This document shows positions 29,235-40,094 of a stretch of 64,000 bases of DNA, in pieces. The stretch comes from Ceratotherium simum simum (taxonomy: Eukaryota; Chordata; Mammalia; Perissodactyla; Rhinocerotidae). The notes under the pieces were generated by a model. That model did no database searches. It had not been told where the DNA came from and saw only the letters and a program-made list of their open reading frames with translations. The stretch covers positions 1,179,606 through 1,243,605 of the forward strand of contig NW_004454261.1 of assembly GCF_000283155.1 (NCBI RefSeq), read 5' to 3'. Position numbers and translations under genes: made by a program. Within the stretch, counting starts at the first letter, position 1, and every line of letters begins with the position of its first letter.

Positions 29235-29692
29235 TGGTACATTAGTTTCCTGGGACTGTTGCAACAAAGTATCGCACATGGGGTGGCTTGAAACAATAGC
29301 AATTTATTCTTTCACTGTTCTGGAAGCTGGAAGTCCATCAAAGGTGTTGGCAGGGCCGTGCTCCCTCCTAGAGGACCCTAGAGGAAGATCCTTCCTGCCT
29401 CTTCCAGCTTCTAGTGGCTGACCTTCAGTCTCTGCTTCCGTCTCCACGTGGCATCTTCTCCCAGGTCTGTGTCTGCACGTGGCACTGTCTTCTCTGAGTG
29501 GATCTATGTCCAAATCCCCCTCTTCTTATAAAGACATCAGTCAAATTGTACTTGACCACCCTAATGACCTCATCTTAACTCGACTATATTTGCAAAGACC
29601 TTATTTCCAAATAAGGTCACATTTACGGGTCCCCGTGTTAGGACTTCAATGTATCTTTTGGGAGGGACACAAATCTGCCCATAACACCTGGC
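29235..29692 (-). mobile_element. MLT1-type LTR
   Basis: ACATTAGTTTCCTGGGACTG (29,240), GCAATTTATTCTTTCACTG (29,299), TTCCAAATAAGGTCACATTT (29,605) and CCCATAACACC at the right edge. Solo LTR, no internal sequence. Confidence 0.8.
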
Positions 29693-29860
29693 TCTGTGAC
29701 TTACTACCTCTATGGGCAAAGTACTTGGGCCTCTCTGAGCCTCGGTCTCCACATCTGGAAAACGGGATTGACAAGAACACACGTGAGGCTTAAATGACAC
29801 CACACCGGAAAAGCAGATAGCAGGGAGCCTGGCAGAGTGAATTCCGAGTAAGTGGAGCTT
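29690..29860 (+). mobile_element. MIR SINE
   Basis: CTGGCTCTGTGACTTACTAC (29,688), GGGCCTCTCTGAGCCTCGGT (29,728), TGAGGCTTAAATGAC. Confidence 0.8.
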
Positions 29861-30370
29861 CTGCTGGTGTAGACACCCCCCTCCATTTCTGCTTGCCTTC
29901 GCTAGGCTCTTTTGTGACTTGAGGAGGGAGAGAGGAGTTTGGCGAGGGTATTGGGGCAGCAAGAGGGGAGATGGAGGGTCCCAGCAGGACACAGCTGCAC
30001 CGCTGTAATTGGGGTAATTTGGGGAGAGTTGAATAAGAGTACTATTTCCAGTGGTGTGGGAGAGATTGAGAGAAATGCCTAAGGGATGGTGCAGCAAGCA
30101 GAATAGCAACAGTGGGGGGCCCTTGTCACCCCTAGATCTGAGATAGCAAGAGGAGGACATGGTTACTGGAGCCTGGAGAAAGCCACATGGAGAGGACCAC
30201 CTGATAAAACCTGAGTCTTTAGGAAAGGGGGAGAGCTGGGGGAATATACCCCCAGCTCTCTGCATCCTACTTAACAGACCCCCAAGTTTGCTCGGTCATG
30301 TGCCTCGGGGGGGGGTGCTGAACCAACCCTCAGTCTCAGGAGAGAATGTGACTTGTCTAAGGGCGATCCT
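29861..30370. other. Unassigned stretch
   Basis: No gene or repeat recognised with confidence. The 231-codon frame on the - strand (30,265-29,570) enters the MLT1 LTR and is rejected. Confidence 0.35.
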
Positions 30371-30371
30371 G

Positions 30372-30600
30372 CCTTTTTTATTTATTCACTGGATATTTGT
30401 CTGGTATGTGACAGACACTGTTCTGGGCACTTAGGATACGATATGGAATCAAATAAATATCCCTGCCCTCAGGGGCTGACCGTCTAGTGGGGAGAGAAAT
30501 AGACATAAAACAATCAGCATGATGAATTCATAATGTGTATAGATGATGAGTGTGATGAAAATAAGTAGTTCAGGGTAGATTCAAATGCAGCCCAGTTTGT
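30372..30600 (-). mobile_element. L2 3' tail
   Basis: TTTATTTATTCACTGGATAT (30,377), ACACTGTTCTGGGCACTTAG (30,415) and CTGCCCTCAGGGGCTGACC (30,463). Confidence 0.75.
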
Positions 30601-30689
30601 GCATCTACCTCACTGCCCCCCCAACTGTTAGCAGCCTCCCTTTAACCCCTAGGGAACCAGATTTAGGATGACTGTGGCAGAGGGAAGAG

Positions 30690-30880
30690 AGAGAGCGAAC
30701 CTGGATTCATCCTGACTCATTGAAATGCTGGATCAAACCCTTCCCGAAGTCCACTCTACTTCTGAATTAAATCCAGCCATGCCCCCACTTTGCCTTGTAG
30801 GCGACTGAGGCTGGAGGAAATTCGGGAAACCCAAAAACTCTGTGGGAAGTAGGATGGCGAGCTGGTGGAACGGACTTCTC
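30690..30880 (+). mobile_element. Unassigned repeat, copy A
   Basis: AATGCTGGATCAAACCCTTC (30,723), TTCTGAATTAAATCCAGCC (30,761) and CTCTGTGGGAAGTAGG (30,838) recur in the same order at 33,360-33,500, with differences scattered through the copies. It resembles the 3' end of an LTR-like repeat also hinted at near 22,064. Confidence 0.55.
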
Positions 30881-30881
30881 T

Positions 30882-31080
30882 CTGGCACTGCCTCTGACTT
30901 GCTGTGTGACATTAGGCAAGTGTCTTGCTACCTCTGAACCCCAGTTTCCTCAACCGTAAAATCAGATGAGAAGATTTATTTGGTAGGATTGTCTTGAGAG
31001 ATGGACGAGGAAGCATTGTGGGTGCCTAGTAAAGGATTTAGCATATAGTAGGTGCTCAATAAATGGATGTGTTGTGGTTA
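30882..31080 (+). mobile_element. MIR SINE, near full length
   Basis: GCTGTGTGACATTAGGCAAG (30,901), CCCCAGTTTCCTCAACCGTA and TAGTAGGTGCTCAATAAATG (31,046). Confidence 0.85.
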
Positions 31081-31139
31081 CTAGGGCTGCTTACAGGATT
31101 CCAGTTCTTCTGCTAGGGAAGTGATAAGATTACTCGCCT

Positions 31140-31570
31140 GCTGTTACATGTTGGATCATGTCCCTTCAAATTTATACATTGAAGTCCTAACACCCTGTAC
31201 CACAGAAGGTGACCTGATTTGGAAATAAGGTCATTGCAGGTGGAATTAATTAAGATGAGGTCATAGTGGAGTAGGGTGGGCCCCTAATCCACTACAACTG
31301 ATGTCCTTATCAAAAGAGGACACAGAGACACATGCACAGAGGGAAAACGCCATGCAAAGATTGGAGTTATGCTGCCACAAGCCCGGAAACCACTAGAAGC
31401 TAGGAGAGAGATCTGGAACAGATCCTTTTCTCATGCCTTCAGAGGCAGCTGGCTCTGCCAACACCTTGATCTCAGACTTCTGGCCTCTGGAACTGTGAGA
31501 CAATAAATTTCTGTTGTCTGAGCCACTCAGTTGGTGGTATTTTGTTACAGCAACCCTAGCAAACTAATAT
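31140..31570 (+). mobile_element. MLT1-like (ERVL-MaLR) LTR
   Basis: GGTGACCTGATTTGGAAATA (31,208), GATGAGGTCATAGTGGAGTA (31,253), TGTGAGACAATAAATTTCTG (31,494, poly(A) signal) and TTTTGTTACAGCAACCCTAG (31,539), in sense order. Confidence 0.8.
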
Positions 31571-31574
31571 GGTT

Positions 31575-31850
31575 GAATTTTGAGGTGAGGCGTGGTTTCA
31601 TGAGTTGCTTTGGCCAATAAAATGTGAGCAGAAGTGAAGTGCATCACTTCCAGGTGGAAGCCTTTAAAAGCCAGCGTGCAATTCTCCGTATCCATTCCCC
31701 TGCCCGGAGACCACTGATGTTCCATCTTTTTGCCCCAATGCCTGTGTACAGTAGACGCAGAGGCTCCCTGACCACCTATGCTGGGCGTATAGCGTGTGTG
31801 GTAAATAAATCAACCTTAGTCGTTTTAAAGCCACTAAGATTTGGGGGTTT
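31575..31850 (+). mobile_element. ERVL-type LTR
   Basis: CCAATAAAATGTGAGCAGAA (31,614), GGTAAATAAATCAACC (31,800) and TTTTAAAGCCACTAAGATTT (31,823). It lies directly after the MLT1-like LTR in the same direction. Confidence 0.6.
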
Positions 31851-31869
31851 ACTCCAGTTCCTATGGGTG

Positions 31870-32358
31870 TGTAGATGACCTGAAAATTTGGTGGCTTCAA
31901 ATAATAATTTATTACCGCTCGTGGTTTTGGGGGTCAAGAATTTGGGGGCAGCTCAGCCAGGCAATTCTGGCTCAGAATCTCTCACAAGTTTGCAGTCAGG
32001 CTGTCGGCTGGGGCTGTATCATCTGAAGGCTCAACCGGGGCTGGAGGAGCCGCTTCCAGGATGGCTCCCTCTAGTGGCCGTTGGTGGGAGGCCTCAGTTC
32101 CTCTCCACGTGGGCCTCTCCACAGCACGGCCTGAGCCTCCTCACAACATGGCGGGCGGTGGCTTCTCCCATAGTGAGTGACCCCAGGGAGAGCCAGGAGG
32201 AATTGGAGTGTCTTTTGTGACCTGGGCTTTAAGCCACTTGCTGTCACTTCCATCGTATTCCATTGATCACATGGGTCAGCCCTGATTCAGTGCAAGAGAG
32301 ACCCCACAAGGCCGTGGATACCAGGAGGCGAGGCTCATGGATGCCACCTTGGAGGCTG
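31870..32358 (-). mobile_element. ERVL-related LTR
   Basis: AAATAATAATTTATTACCGC (31,899), CAGTCAGGCTGTCGGCTGGG (31,993), GATCACATGGGTCAGCCCTG (32,264) and GCCACCTTGGAGGCTGGCTC (32,343) follow the antisense order of an old LTR. GCTCCCTCTAGTGG at 32,064-32,077 is a CTCF-like site (one mismatch). Exact subfamily not assigned. Confidence 0.65.
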
Positions 32359-32429
32359 GCTCCCTAGGGTTGCACAACCAGCCTGTCCTGACTGATATCA
32401 GACACCGGGGCACTGCCTGGCTGGGAGGC

Positions 32430-32492
32430 CTCAGGAGCATCACCTCTCCTTTCTGAACCTGAGTTTCCACATCTGTCAGAGAGGGAGGAGCA
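32430..32492 (+). mobile_element. MIR SINE fragment
   Basis: GAACCTGAGTTTCCACATCT at 32,455-32,474. Confidence 0.6.
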
Positions 32493-32689
32493 TTTGTCAG
32501 TAATGTGAGAGAACCTTCAGGGGAAGGGGGACTTCCCAGGAGGTAAACTGAGTCCCAGGAGCTAAACTGAGTCCGCTGATCTCCGTTACAAACCTGGAGA
32601 TGCACTCATGGGAGAAAAGTCTTCCTTCTACCCCCCTGCTGGTTGCCTGAATGGAAGATTAGAACCCAGAAATCTTGGCCAGGAGACCC

Positions 32690-32975
32690 AGAGGTGCAGT
32701 AGCCTGGGGGCTAAGGTCTGGAATGAGATCCACAGGGGTCGAGTCTCAGCTCTCCCACCTACCCGTTGTGTGACCTTCAGCAAGAGGCTGGACCTCTCTG
32801 ATCCTCAGTTTTCTTATCTGTAAAATGGAGCTAACATTAGTCCCTAGTTCATATGGGAGGTGAGAATTGAAACCTCACCTCATCGTGGACCAGAGGCCCT
32901 AGCACGGCCCTTATGTACAGGCCTGGCTCGTAGAAAACATACACTAATGTTGGCTGTTATTATTATGACTAAAAT
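32690..32975 (+). mobile_element. MIR SINE, near full length
   Basis: GGGTCGAGTCTCAGCTCTCC (32,736), GTTGTGTGACCTTCAGCAAG (32,765), ATCTGTAAAATGGAGCTAAC and a 3' end near AATGTTGGCTGTTATTATTA (32,947). Confidence 0.85.
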
Positions 32976-33049
32976 GGCCACTGAGAGGACTAATCCCCAA
33001 GGAGCATCCCCTGTGGGGCCCCCAGGCTCACTGAACCTTAGAGATTCTA

Positions 33050-33165
33050 AGGAAAATGGATGCAAGTCCTGTCATTTTCCAGGTGGGGAAACTGAGGCCT
33101 GGAGAGGGGCAGAGAAGTCTTGGCTTGGGTAACAGCCAACTTCCTGATCTCTCTTTCCAGGGAGC
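33050..33165 (-). mobile_element. MIR SINE fragment
   Basis: AGGTGGGGAAACTGAGGCCT at 33,081-33,100. Confidence 0.75.
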
Positions 33166-33344
33166 TGTGCTCCCTGTGCTACCTGTGGGCATGACATTTG
33201 GGCCAAGGAATGGGGGAGGGGGTTAGGAGGAATGGGACAGGCCAGCCAGGTGTGAGCCAAAACCTGGAGGTGGAGAAACCTGGGGAGTCTGGAGAAGATG
33301 CTGGGAAGAAGGTCTCAGGTCTTCTAGGTCTCAGAAGAGAGAAT

Positions 33345-33530
33345 GAATTTTGAATCTTGATGACCAGTTGAAATGCTGGATCAAACCATTCCTGAGGTCC
33401 ACCCTTCTTCTGAATTAAATGCAAACCTGGCCTCACTTTGCCTTGTGAGCCGCTGAGGCTAGAGGACATTCAGGAAGCCCACGACCTCTGTGGGAAGAAA
33501 CACAGAGAGCTGGCAGAGCAGGCTTCTCCC
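33345..33530 (+). mobile_element. Unassigned repeat, copy B
   Basis: Partner of 30,690-30,880: AATGCTGGATCAAACCATTC (33,372), TTCTGAATTAAATGCAAACC, CTCTGTGGGAAGAAAC (33,487). Confidence 0.55.
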
Positions 33531-33634
33531 CTGGTGCTGCTGAGACTCGCTGTTGTTCGTCAGGTTGAACCATTCAGACCGAACTCTTCGGCAGCTGGGA
33601 GCCATGGAAGGTGCTGGAGCGGAGAAGTGACTGC

Positions 33635-33930
33635 CTTAAACCCCGCGATGATTGCATTTTTCTTTCCCTGGCCGGCTTGGAGAAGGCCTGGGGCCAGAGC
33701 CGGCCGGCTGGGACCCCCCAGTCCTCCTGCGTCCCCCCCAGACCCGAAGCTGGGCTGTCATCGCTGCGGGAGACCCTGGGAACAGGGAGGAGAATGACCC
33801 GTGATTGTCGCAGAGGCCTCTGCTCTAATTTCCCCGAATGGGTTTTGAGCGGCTAATGCAGCCCCTGCTGGGCTGGAGATGGAACGCTCCGCGGGGCTCT
33901 GAGCCTCAAGCATCGAGGCCTGTCCCCTGG
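33635..33930. promoter_or_regulatory. Candidate conserved element, 33.8 kb
   Basis: GCGATGATTGCATTTTTCTT (33,644), GACCCGTGATTGTCGCAGAG (33,796) and CTAATTTCCCCGAATGGGTT (33,825) in repeat-free, CpG-containing DNA. Moderate case from composition. Confidence 0.35.
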
Positions 33931-34744
33931 GGGGCTTTAACCCCAACCCGCCTGCTTGCCGCCTGGGCCCCAGAAACCTCCAGGCCCGGGGGCTCTGAGG
34001 GGCGAAGGTGGGAGGACCCTGCTCTTTAGGGTCAGCGGAGCCCGGCCCTGCAGTGGGACGTTCGGGTTGGGTGTAGGATTTCAGGTGACGGGACAGGGAG
34101 GGTCCAGTCTCCCCTGGGGATGGATGTAGAGACTGAGGGTCAGAGTGGGGTAAGATCCAGCATCCCAGCCTGGAGTTGGGGCTCAGCCTTGTTCAGACTA
34201 ATGGCAAAGGGGGAAGCAGACCGCTGTTTGTTGAATGAATAAAGGAATCCCCCAGTGACCTCTGCAAGGGCCACAGGGGTGGACCTCAGACGCTGTGACA
34301 GTCCCCATCATGCTCCTTCTGTATTCAACCCCTTCAAGGGCGGATGGGGTCATGACCTTCCCCCTCCCCGGGGCCCAGGGACTAGGTGGGGGCTCCGAGG
34401 ATGTGCAGTTTGCTTCCAGAGCCCCCACCTCAGCCCTGACACGCGGGAATGGCGGGAGCGGGAGGGAAGATGTGAGCAGCTCGGGCTGGGGCTCTGGATG
34501 TGGAGGCAGGAGCCACAACGGTGGGGGAGAGTGTGGGGCTCAGCCGGGCAGCCATCCTGGGGTTCAGTGCGGGGGCTCGGTCGAGAAGGGGGTGCTGGGG
34601 TCTGGCAGGGCCATGCAGGAGGTGAGGATCGTCTTCTCAGAGAGCCTCGAAGGTCTTCTCTGAGGTTCTTTCCTGGTGAGGCTGTGGGTGTGACAGTCAC
34701 AAAGACTCAGGAGGGACAGAAGCTTACAGGGACCATCCAGGGCT
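33931..34744. other. Unassigned stretch
   Basis: A short antisense L2-like tail (TTGTTGAATGAATAAAGGAA, 34,229) sits in otherwise unassigned GC-rich DNA. The 176-codon frame at 34,255-34,785 shows no domain and runs into the next L2. Confidence 0.35.
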
Positions 34745-35222
34745 CCCATGTCTGTCAGGGGAGAAGCCCAAGTCCTCCCCCATAGCCCACCAGGCCCTGC
34801 ACGACCTGCCCCATCACCTCCCTGCCCGCCCTCCTCCCTCCAGCCACACGGGCCTCCTCCCTGTTCCTCCAAGTTGCCAGGCCTGGTCCTGCCGCAGGGC
34901 CTTTGCACATGCCATTCCCTCCACCCACTTATCCATATGTGTGGCTCCATCTCAACTTTCAACTTTCTCTACTCAAATATCACCTCCTCCAGGAGGCCCT
35001 CCCTGATTCCCCTGGCTGAAATATCACCCCTGGGTTTCTCGATCCCATCATTCTATTTATTTTGGCCTGAACTTACCAATGTCTGAAATTTTCTTGTTCG
35101 TTTATTTGCTAATGCGTTTTCTGTCTGGCAGGGGGACTGTCTTGGTCACCTCCACATCCACAGTGCCTAGAAAAGAACTCGGTACACAGTCAGTGCTCAG
35201 TTCAGACCTGTCAGTGGATGGA
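34745..35222 (+). mobile_element. L2 LINE 3' end, long copy
   Basis: CTCCAGCCACACGGGCC (34,837), GCAGGGCCTTTGCACATGCC (34,894), ATATCACCTCCTCCAGGAGG (34,977) and a tail to about 35,220. Its left part is in the similar L2 set, but no CTCF-like core is present. Confidence 0.85.
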
Positions 35223-35400
35223 CAAGTCCCGCCTCTGTGTAAATCGAATTAATCCGTCAGAATAATCGTGTCATGACCTGCAGAACACACTTACTTGCAC
35301 TGGGTTGTGAGCAGCGTGGAGCAGAAGCATCCGTTTGTGCCACAGTCTCTGTTAAAACAAACCAGCGCTTTTGGTGTTTTTGCGGTTTTTTGCTTTCGTC
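35223..35400. promoter_or_regulatory. Candidate conserved element, 35.3 kb
   Basis: AATCGAATTAATCCGTCAGA (35,242), GAATAATCGTGTCATGACC and TGTTAAAACAAACCAGCGC (35,350) form an AT-rich unique island. Confidence 0.35.
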
Positions 35401-35559
35401 TGGGGCCTTGGCCGCTGGAAATGGCCTGGGGTCTTGCCGGCCTCTGAGGTGCCCGCTTCCGGCCACTCTGCTGTGTGTCCTCGAGGGACCTCGCGGGGTC
35501 CGCTGATGGACGGGAGTTAGCGCTGGAGAGCCAGGGGCACCGATGGGCGCCGGGCACGT

Positions 35560-35850
35560 CACGAAAATGAGTCACCCTGTTCCCGTGACAGAGAGGTCGA
35601 GGGTGCCAACTGGGTGCTGGGGACACGGGAGGACTTAGAGGGACCAGCCCCGTTCGGACACTGACGGCTAAGCATGCTCCCGGCTGGAATGGGGAACGCA
35701 CAGGGGCTGTGGGAACCCAGAGGGGCTTCCCGGTGGAGGTGTCTTCCAGGCTGAGACCTGGAGGGAGCAGAGCACGTAAGCTGGGTGGAGGCTGCAGGGA
35801 AGGGTGTTCTAGGCAGAGGGAACAGCAGCGCTCCAGTGGTGCCAGGAGTT
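35560..35850 (-). mobile_element. L2 3' region
   Basis: GGTGTCTTCCAGGCTGAGAC (35,738) and AAGGGTGTTCTAGGCAGAGG (35,800), antisense L2. Confidence 0.65.
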
Positions 35851-36049
35851 CAGTCTCCTCCGGGCAGGTCCAGCCGCCACCCTGGGCTTCTCCCTGGCCG
35901 TCCCCCAGGGCCCCCGTCCTCAGGGCCCAATCTGGCCTCAGCGTCTCCCCACAAACCTGCTCCCCCTCTGGGGTTCCCATCTCCGAGGTGGCCCCATCCC
36001 CGAGTTGGAGCCCCGGATGGCAGCCTCGTGCCCTGCCTCACGTTCCCTC

Positions 36050-36502
36050 CCACTACGGCCTGTCGGTTCCTGGATCCTGCCTCCTTTCCCTCTCTCCCCT
36101 CTGGCCCCTCCTTTCTGCCCCGCGGCTCTGCCTCGATGGTCGCCCCCACCTCTGCCTCCTCCCTGGTCCCCCAGCAGCCCTCGTACACCTTGCAATTGTC
36201 CCGAGGAGCCACCGGCTCCCCTCCAGGCTTTGCTGCACCCCCAACATCCTCTCTCTCGGCTTCTTCCAATGCATCCGTCAGAGCTTGGCTCAGAGTCACC
36301 TCCTCCAGGAAGCCCTCCGTGATGTCTCCCCTCGCCCTGTGCACTTCCCACATATCTCTCGTCACCCTGTTTTTCCAGCCTGTCCATCTCCTTCCACAAG
36401 GAAGAGGATTTTTTTTCTTCCTGTCTGTTTGGTCTCCTCTGTGTCCCAGGGCCCAGCACAGGCTCAGACACACAGTAGGTGCTCAATAAATATTTACCGG
36501 AG
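36050..36502 (+). mobile_element. L2 LINE 3' end
   Basis: CACCTCCTCCAGGAAGCCCT (36,298) to CACAGTAGGTGCTCAATAAA (36,470). The 292-codon frame at 35,709-36,587 lies across this fossil and is rejected as a gene. Confidence 0.75.
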
Positions 36503-36799
36503 GAAGAAACACCCGATGCCAGCATGGAGCCAGACCCCCGCCTCCCACCTCTCCACGGCCCCTGGGGCAGCATCTTGGTTCCATTGAACCAGGGTTTCTG
36601 TGTCCCTACTGTGTGCAGGGCAGACCCAGAGGGGAGATTTAGAAGGACGCCGACGCGTGATGGCAGAACAGAAGACCTGCGAGGTGCCTCAAAGAAAAAA
36701 GCCTCTGAGACCGTCGGGGGATGAAGACCCAGCCCAAGGAGACACCATCTCCTTGGAACCCCTCTCTCTGGCTTGAACCCAGAAGCGGGGCCCCGAAAC

Positions 36800-37125
36800 A
36801 GCAGGATCTCGTCGTGCGCTTTTTCGTAAATAAAATAAGCAACAAAATCCTAACGCAAGACAGCCGCCTCCAGTTCCTTGAGGGAGCAGTCGTTTTTGTG
36901 TGCGTTTTTAGTTTGCAACCACCGAGGCGCCTCCTGTGAATGGCGCCGGGGTTAATTCCGCCCCCCTTGTTGGGGCTTCTGTGCCCCCATCGTGAGCGGA
37001 TCCTGGGGGTGGGGGCGATGGTGCAATCAACCTCAGGCGGTGGCGGTTCATTCGCTGACAACAGCAAGATCCCCCGCCTGGGGACACGGACACATGTGTC
37101 ATCGAAAAAAATAAAAAGTTGGACC
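36800..37125. promoter_or_regulatory. Candidate conserved element, 36.9 kb
   Basis: TCGTAAATAAAATAAGC (36,824), CAGTCGTTTTTGTGTGCG (36,887), GGGTTAATTCCGCC (36,948), GTGCAATCAACCTCAGG (37,020) and AAAAAAATAAAAAGTTGG (37,107) alternate with GC-rich text, with no repeat recognised. Confidence 0.35.
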
Positions 37126-37254
37126 AAGAGAGAAGGGGGTGCAGAATCTTGGGGGCGAGTTTTGCCTCGAAGTGAATGAGATGGGCTTCTGCCCTCTCCT
37201 TGCGCGCCAAACCCGGAGCCTGTCCTGGGTTATTCGTTTCCTCCTCCCCCAGGT

Positions 37255-37390
37255 CTGTGGTGTTGGTACCACCGTTATCCCCATTTTGACAGATGGGGAG
37301 ATGAGGCCCAGAGAGGGGAGGCGACTTGCCCAAGGTCACACAGCGTGAGAGGGGCAGAGCTGGGGTTCGAAGAGCAGGCAGGCTGGGGGG
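37255..37390 (-). mobile_element. MIR SINE, well preserved
   Basis: GATGGGGAGATGAGGCCCAG (37,292), GCCCAAGGTCACACAGCG (37,328) and GGGGTTCGAAGAGCAG (37,362). Confidence 0.85.
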
Positions 37391-37499
37391 CTGCTTCCGG
37401 CAGGGCTGTTCCCACTCACACCCCGCCCCGAGGCTTCCCTCGGGCCCCGGGGAAATCGACGCTCCCATCCTGCAGCTTTCTCACTCTGCCTCGGTGCCC

Positions 37500-37800
37500 T
37501 TAGCCTGCTTCACTCGTTCGCTCTAGGCTGGTCATACCCCTGATCTTTGCCCAGGCCGCAGCCTCACATCTTCCAGGAACCCCTCAGCCATTCCTTCCCA
37601 GAGCGATCTCTCCTGTCTCCTCTTTGGTCCTCAGAGACACAGGCATGACCTGTCTCAGGGCCTTTGCACTGCTGTTCCCGCTTCCTGGAACATCCTCCCC
37701 CCGCTCCTCTATACGGCTCTTTGCTCCTCAGAGAGGCCCCCCCAACTCCCCCCCCCTTTACGCTGTTAAGTGGTTGAGCAAAACTTTCCAACCATCCTAA
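37500..37800 (+). mobile_element. L2 LINE 3' end
   Basis: CTCAGGGCCTTTGCACTGCT at 37,654-37,673, followed by the CCTGGAACATCC block. Confidence 0.75.
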
Positions 37801-37866
37801 TGGTCAAGGCCTGCGATTGACACCCATTTCACAGATGGAGAAACTGAGGATCCTGCAACACCAAGA
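37801..37866 (-). mobile_element. MIR SINE fragment
   Basis: CCCATTTCACAGATGGAGAA at 37,823-37,842. Confidence 0.65.
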
Positions 37867-37924
37867 CTTTGCCTGGATCCTCTGTTCTGACCCCCTCTGG
37901 GCCCTGACCCCTCAAGTGGTGGGG

Positions 37925-38375
37925 GTGGTGGGCAGAATCATGGCCCCCCAAACACGTTCACGTCCTAATCCCCAGAACCTGCAAATATGCTCCTTTATGT
38001 AGCAAGAGGGGACTTTGCAGATGGGGCTATGTTAAAGCCCCTGAGATGGGGGACGACCCTGGATCCCCGGGGCCCAGTGTCACCACAGGGTCCTCATCAG
38101 AGGGAGGAGGAGGGTGAGAGGCAGAGAGAGACGGGAGACGCTGCGCTGCGGGCTGTGTAGACGGAGGAAGGGGCCCTGAGCCCAGGACGCGGCCTCTAGA
38201 AGCTGGAAAAGGCGGGAGACGGTTCTCCCCGGAGCCTCCGGAGGACCAGCCCTGCCCACACCTTATGAGGCGCATTTTGGACCTGTGACCCCAGAAGTGT
38301 GAGACAATCAATTTGCAGAGTTTTCGCTAAGTCTGTGGTCCTTTGTCACAGCAGCTGCAGGAAATTCACACAGGG
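37925..38375 (+). mobile_element. ERVL-MaLR-like LTR with high-identity patch
   Basis: GGGGACTTTGCAGATGGGGC (38,008), GCGGCCTCTAGAAGCTGG (38,190) and GTGTGAGACAATC (38,297) in sense order. Bases 38,091-38,260 match the complement of 52,920-53,089 with seven substitutions and no gaps, while the flanks of the two LTRs differ much more. Confidence 0.7.
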
Positions 38376-38544
38376 GGCGTCTTGGAGCTGCCTTCCCATG
38401 AACAGAAACCCTCTCTCCTCGAAATATCCCTGAAGGCAGCTTCGTTTATTTCAACACGTCTCAGGGTAAAAGGTGTTTACGTGGAAGGACGGAGGGTCCC
38501 GGGAAGCCCCCAGCCTCGGGATGGCCTGATCTGTCACCTACCTT

Positions 38545-38650
38545 GCCCTACTTGCCCTGTGACCTTGGCCCGGCCGGGCTTGCCCCTGAGCGGCCTCAGT
38601 TTTCCCATCTGAGAAATGGGAATCAACGTGATCATCCGTCCCACCAGGCG
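38545..38650 (+). mobile_element. MIR SINE fragment
   Basis: CTTGCCCTGTGACCTTGGCC (38,550) and GGCCTCAGTTTTCCCATCTG (38,592). Confidence 0.7.
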
Positions 38651-38719
38651 GTGGAGAGCCCCAAAGACGGACACAACCCTGGCAACGCCTTGCCACGCGT
38701 CCCAGGATGTGGCTGACGT

Positions 38720-39122
38720 GGGCTTCGTGTCTGTCCCCCTCCAGCCTTCACCTCCTGCATCCCTGGCTCCTTTCTGTGCCCCGGACGCCCATTCCTCCCG
38801 CCAGGCCCTTGCCCCCGCTGTGCCCTCCGCCTGGGCGCAGAAAAGCCTGGCTTTTTCTTGCTCAGCCACAGAAGACCGGGAAGAGGAGACACGTCCGCTC
38901 CAGGAAAGGGTTCCTGATTCCTCAGGTGGCTCTGGGGGCGTCTGACGGTGCCTCCGTGTCCCCATTGGATCCCTTGTCGCCCTGCAGCTGGTCACGTGAG
39001 CATCTGTGCCACCTGGGAAGGCTGGGCCCGTCTGCCCCGCTCACTGCCCTGTTCCCAGAGCCCAACACACAGCCCGGCAGAGCTCAGCCAATAGTTTGGC
39101 CTGAATAACTGAATGGAACAAC
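38720..39122 (+). mobile_element. L2 LINE 3' end
   Basis: CCAGGCCCTTGCCCCCGCTG (38,801), a degenerate landmark, to CCAATAGTTTGGCCTGAAT (39,089). Confidence 0.6.
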
Positions 39123-39374
39123 ATACACTGGCTGGATTATTATTACAGAAAAGGCCCAGAGAGGGGAGAGAAGGCTCCCGAAGCCATCCGGGAATGAGTC
39201 TCGAGATGGTGTCAGAATGGTGGCTTTTGTGGACGCCCTGATCAGCCCCTGGGGCCCCTCCTCTCCCCCCAGGCGCTGGTAAGGAGCTAGGAGCTTGCCT
39301 CCCCACGGCTGGGTGACTTAGCATCTTCCACCCTCCGAGCACCCCCAGACCCTACATCCCTCCAAAGCAGAAAC

Positions 39375-39475
39375 ATAAAGGGCCGATGATCCACCAGGCA
39401 CAGAGAGAGCAAGCAGATTCCTCAAGGTCACACAGCAAGTCATGGGGAGAGAGCTGGTCTCTGCTTCCCAGGCCC
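39375..39475 (-). mobile_element. MIR SINE fragment
   Basis: CCTCAAGGTCACACAGCAAG at 39,421-39,440. Confidence 0.75.
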
Positions 39476-39544
39476 CTGTCCGACGCTCAGCTCCCACCCA
39501 CCCGCTCAGCCTCCCTTTCTTCTCCGGGCCTGGGGAACACTGAC

Positions 39545-39760
39545 GAACGTCTGGCAGCCAGATCGGCACCAAGACAGCCCGATGAATTTGTTTCTGTGAA
39601 TATCTCAATGCGGCCCACGGCCAAGTGCGCCCGCCCGCCTTTGTCAATATCTCCGAGTGTCAGGCGAAAATCCCCTTCCATGGGAAGCTCTGCGGACACT
39701 CGAGGAGCCCTTTTCTTCGGCCTCCCTTATTTATTTATTCTCGCTCTCCTCACCCCCCCA
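39545..39760. promoter_or_regulatory. Candidate conserved element, 39.6 kb
   Basis: GATGAATTTGTTTCTGTGAA (39,581), TTTGTCAATATCTCCGAGTG (39,640) and CTTATTTATTTATTCTCGC (39,726) in repeat-free sequence. Confidence 0.35.
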
Positions 39761-39929
39761 TCCCCCGGCTCCGGGAGGAAGCGATGAAAGGCAGAGGAGG
39801 CCCAGAAAGACGAACAAAGGCCCCGCATTCCGGGCCGGCCGGGCAGAACCGGGATTTTTCAGGCCGCGAAGGTGGAGTGTGGAATGGAGCGGGCTGAGTG
39901 GAGGCCCGGCTCCGAGCAGAGGGTCCCAC

Positions 39930-40045
39930 CAGCTCCGGGCACAAAGGCGGCCGGCGGGCCCCTCGGCCGGGCTGCCAGCACCTGCTCCCTGTTCAGCGGC
40001 CACAATAAGATTGAGCTCCAGCCGCGCCTCCTGGATCCCAAGGGC
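39930..40045. promoter_or_regulatory. Candidate conserved element, 40.0 kb
   Basis: CAGCACCTGCTCCCTGTTCA (39,977, with an E-box-type CACCTG) and CACAATAAGATTGAGCTCC (40,001) within a CpG-rich block. Weak case. Confidence 0.3.
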
Positions 40046-40094
40046 CCCCGGACGGCAGAGGGGTCTCCGGCCCGGGGCTGTGATGGGGGGCCTG

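Noticed and set aside
29570..30265. 231-codon - strand frame
   Set aside because: Its C-terminal part is antisense MLT1 LTR, and no homology to a known protein is seen.
35709..36587. 292-codon frame, plus overlapping frames of 207-234 codons on both strands
   Set aside because: They span L2 3' ends and GC-rich filler, and conflict with one another on opposite strands.
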